Source of the DNA: Syntrophomonadaceae bacterium
GTDB lineage: Bacteria; Bacillota; Dethiobacteria; DTU022
Reading direction: 5' to 3'
Assembly: GCA_007126465.1 (NCBI GenBank)
Contig: SLBE01000116.1
Span: 1-5,841, forward strand
DNA length: 5,841 nucleotides
Shown: piece by piece, positions 4,958 to 5,841 of the stretch
Numbering within the stretch: the first letter of the stretch is position 1
How the letters are laid out: every line of letters starts with the position of its first letter
Made by a program: the position numbers and the translations under genes
Notes under the pieces: model-generated
What the model saw: the letters and a program-made list of their open reading frames with translations, nothing else
What the model was told of the DNA's origin: nothing
Databases searched by the model: none

Positions 4958-5841
4958 TTATTTTAAAGGCTTTACAGGTTGATAGTGCGGCTCGAAAGGT
5001 TTGTAACGGCCAAGGCCGCGCAGAATTTGCAGCAGGTTGCCCAGGTAAACCAGGTAAAAATACCACCTCTTTTTAACCAGGCCGCTTATCACAATAATTG
5101 CCAGGTTAAGCAGCAGCGGGATAAGAGGCCGGATAAAGGCCAGCGGGATCGTCAGCAGGCCTGCTGCAACAATGAAGGGATAGGGGTAAACACGGATAAA
5201 CTGCCATAAATTTCCCTGGCGCAGGCGGGCAGCCACCACCTGGCCGGCACCGTAAAGCTTTTTCTCGCGCCAGTGGGGAAGGAAATTTAACATCAGTTTT
5301 TCTTTCTGGCTAAGATGGGGCGTATAATGGTCTACCATGGGCAGATCAACGGCCCTGAGCCTGCCGCCGAAAGAGCTGATCCGGCTGTAGAGGTCAACTT
5401 CTTCCAGCTGGTAAACAGCAGGGTTCCAGTTACCGGCTTCCAAAATTGCCTGCCGCCTGTAAAGCACTGCCCCACCATGGTAGCGTGCTTCACGTCCCCA
5501 GCTCCCTGCCGGTCCGGTTTCCTCTTTTGGCAGCACAACACAGTCACGTTCAGCTACAACCTGCCCCGCCTGATCAAGGTACAGGTTACGGGTGTGGCCG
5601 ACAAAACCAACCGTTTCTGAAGGCAGACCGGCCTGGCCGGAAGAATTATCCGTGACCTGACCGGGATCTTTCTGCTCTGCCCGGATTTCCAATTCCGTTT
5701 CTTTCAATCGTTCCAGGAAACCTTTAAATTCAGGCCTTAAAACCATATCCCCATCCAGGTAAAGGATCCAGCGCCCACAAGCTTCGACGGTCCCAATATA
5801 ACGACCTGTGCCGGGAGCATATACCGAGTCCTCGTCAACCA
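4958..5841 (-). CDS. Family 2 glycosyltransferase, membrane-anchored, N-terminus cut by window edge
   Basis: The visible 293 codons are the C-terminal part of a GT-A fold glycosyltransferase that transfers a sugar from a nucleotide donor. The frame is open through the right edge, and the first visible residues (VDEDSVYAPGTGRY) continue the catalytic domain, so the ATG at 5746 is internal, not the start. YLDGDMVL (27-34) carries the D-x-D metal and nucleotide-binding motif. Further on, HGGAVLYRR (121-129) and the E-E-V-D-L-Y-S-R segment (146-153) match the acceptor-side region that supplies the catalytic acidic residue in GT2 enzymes, followed by a DHYTPH segment at 170-175. Hydrophobic helices at about 220-254 and 258-274 anchor the enzyme, facing the cytoplasm. 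It probably extends the glycan started by the adjacent sugar-phosphate transferase. Donor, acceptor and linkage are unknown. Family assignment is firm even though the N-terminal nucleotide-binding strand is missing. Confidence 0.88.
   Translation of the reverse strand, partial: VDEDSVYAPGTGRYIGTVEACGRWILYLDGDMVLRPEFKGFLERLKETELEIRAEQKDPGQVTDNSSGQAGLPSETVGFVGHTRNLYLDQAGQVVAERDCVVLPKEETGPAGSWGREARYHGGAVLYRRQAILEAGNWNPAVYQLEEVDLYSRISSFGGRLRAVDLPMVDHYTPHLSQKEKLMLNFLPHWREKKLYGAGQVVAARLRQGNLWQFIRVYPYPFIVAAGLLTIPLAFIRPLIPLLLNLAIIVISGLVKKRWYFYLVYLGNLLQILRGLGRYKPFEPHYQPVKPLK

Noticed and set aside
5038..5058. Short direct repeat CCAGGTAAA in the glycosyltransferase gene
   Set aside because: It encodes a repeated Tyr-Leu in a membrane helix (YLVYLG) and is explained by coding; there are only two imperfect copies.
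5315..5620. Plus-strand open frame of 101 codons inside the glycosyltransferase gene
   Set aside because: It is opposite the conserved GT2 motifs and shows no motif or supporting signal of its own.
4958..5746. Glycosyltransferase gene starting at the ATG at 5746
   Set aside because: The frame stays open to the window edge and the D-G-D motif includes the residue just before this Met, so starting here would delete part of the active site.
1..5841. A novel defence, mobile or RNA-based system
   Set aside because: No integrase, transposase, nuclease, toxin, repeat array or structured RNA was seen. All five genes fit envelope polysaccharide assembly and attachment.

Overview
The window is a stretch of bacterial cell-envelope / surface-polysaccharide genes. 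All five protein-coding genes lie on the minus strand, so transcription runs from high to low coordinates. The organism is most likely a Gram-positive bacterium (Bacillota, probably a Clostridia-like lineage). The reasons are two LytR-CpsA-Psr (LCP) family proteins in tandem, a PASTA domain, strong GGAGG-type ribosome binding sites, TATAAT-type promoters and moderate GC content. The species cannot be named from the sequence alone.

In transcription order the layout is as follows. (1) 5841-4958 holds the C-terminal 293 codons of a membrane-anchored family 2 glycosyltransferase; its N-terminus is off the right edge. (2) 4957-4816 is a 142-base AT-rich gap with two possible minus-strand promoters. 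(3) 4815-3436 is a complete polyprenyl-phosphate sugar-1-phosphate transferase of the WbaP/WcaJ type. (4) 3435-3340 is a 96-base AT-rich gap with two overlapping dyads and a TTGACA promoter candidate. (5) 3339-2059 is a complete FAD-dependent oxidoreductase with an amino-oxidase / UDP-galactopyranose-mutase-like layout. (6) 2014-527 is a complete LCP protein with an acidic linker and a C-terminal PASTA domain. Its extended -10 promoter contains the stop codon of the flavoenzyme gene. (7) 497-1 is the first 165 codons of a second LCP protein, starting at TTG and cut by the left edge.

A coherent inferred pathway is this. The phosphotransferase loads the first sugar phosphate onto undecaprenyl phosphate at the membrane. 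The glycosyltransferase extends the glycan. The flavoenzyme may modify a sugar nucleotide or another precursor. The LCP proteins transfer the finished polymer from its lipid carrier to peptidoglycan. The PASTA domain on the first LCP protein would let it bind the wall directly.

I see no RNA gene, CRISPR array, mobile element or phage signature. The most unusual points are the LCP-PASTA architecture, the substitution of two normally conserved active-site residues in the second LCP copy, and the promoter that overlaps the upstream stop codon. I do not see a clearly unprecedented multi-gene system; this reads as a somewhat unusual variant of a known kind of locus.
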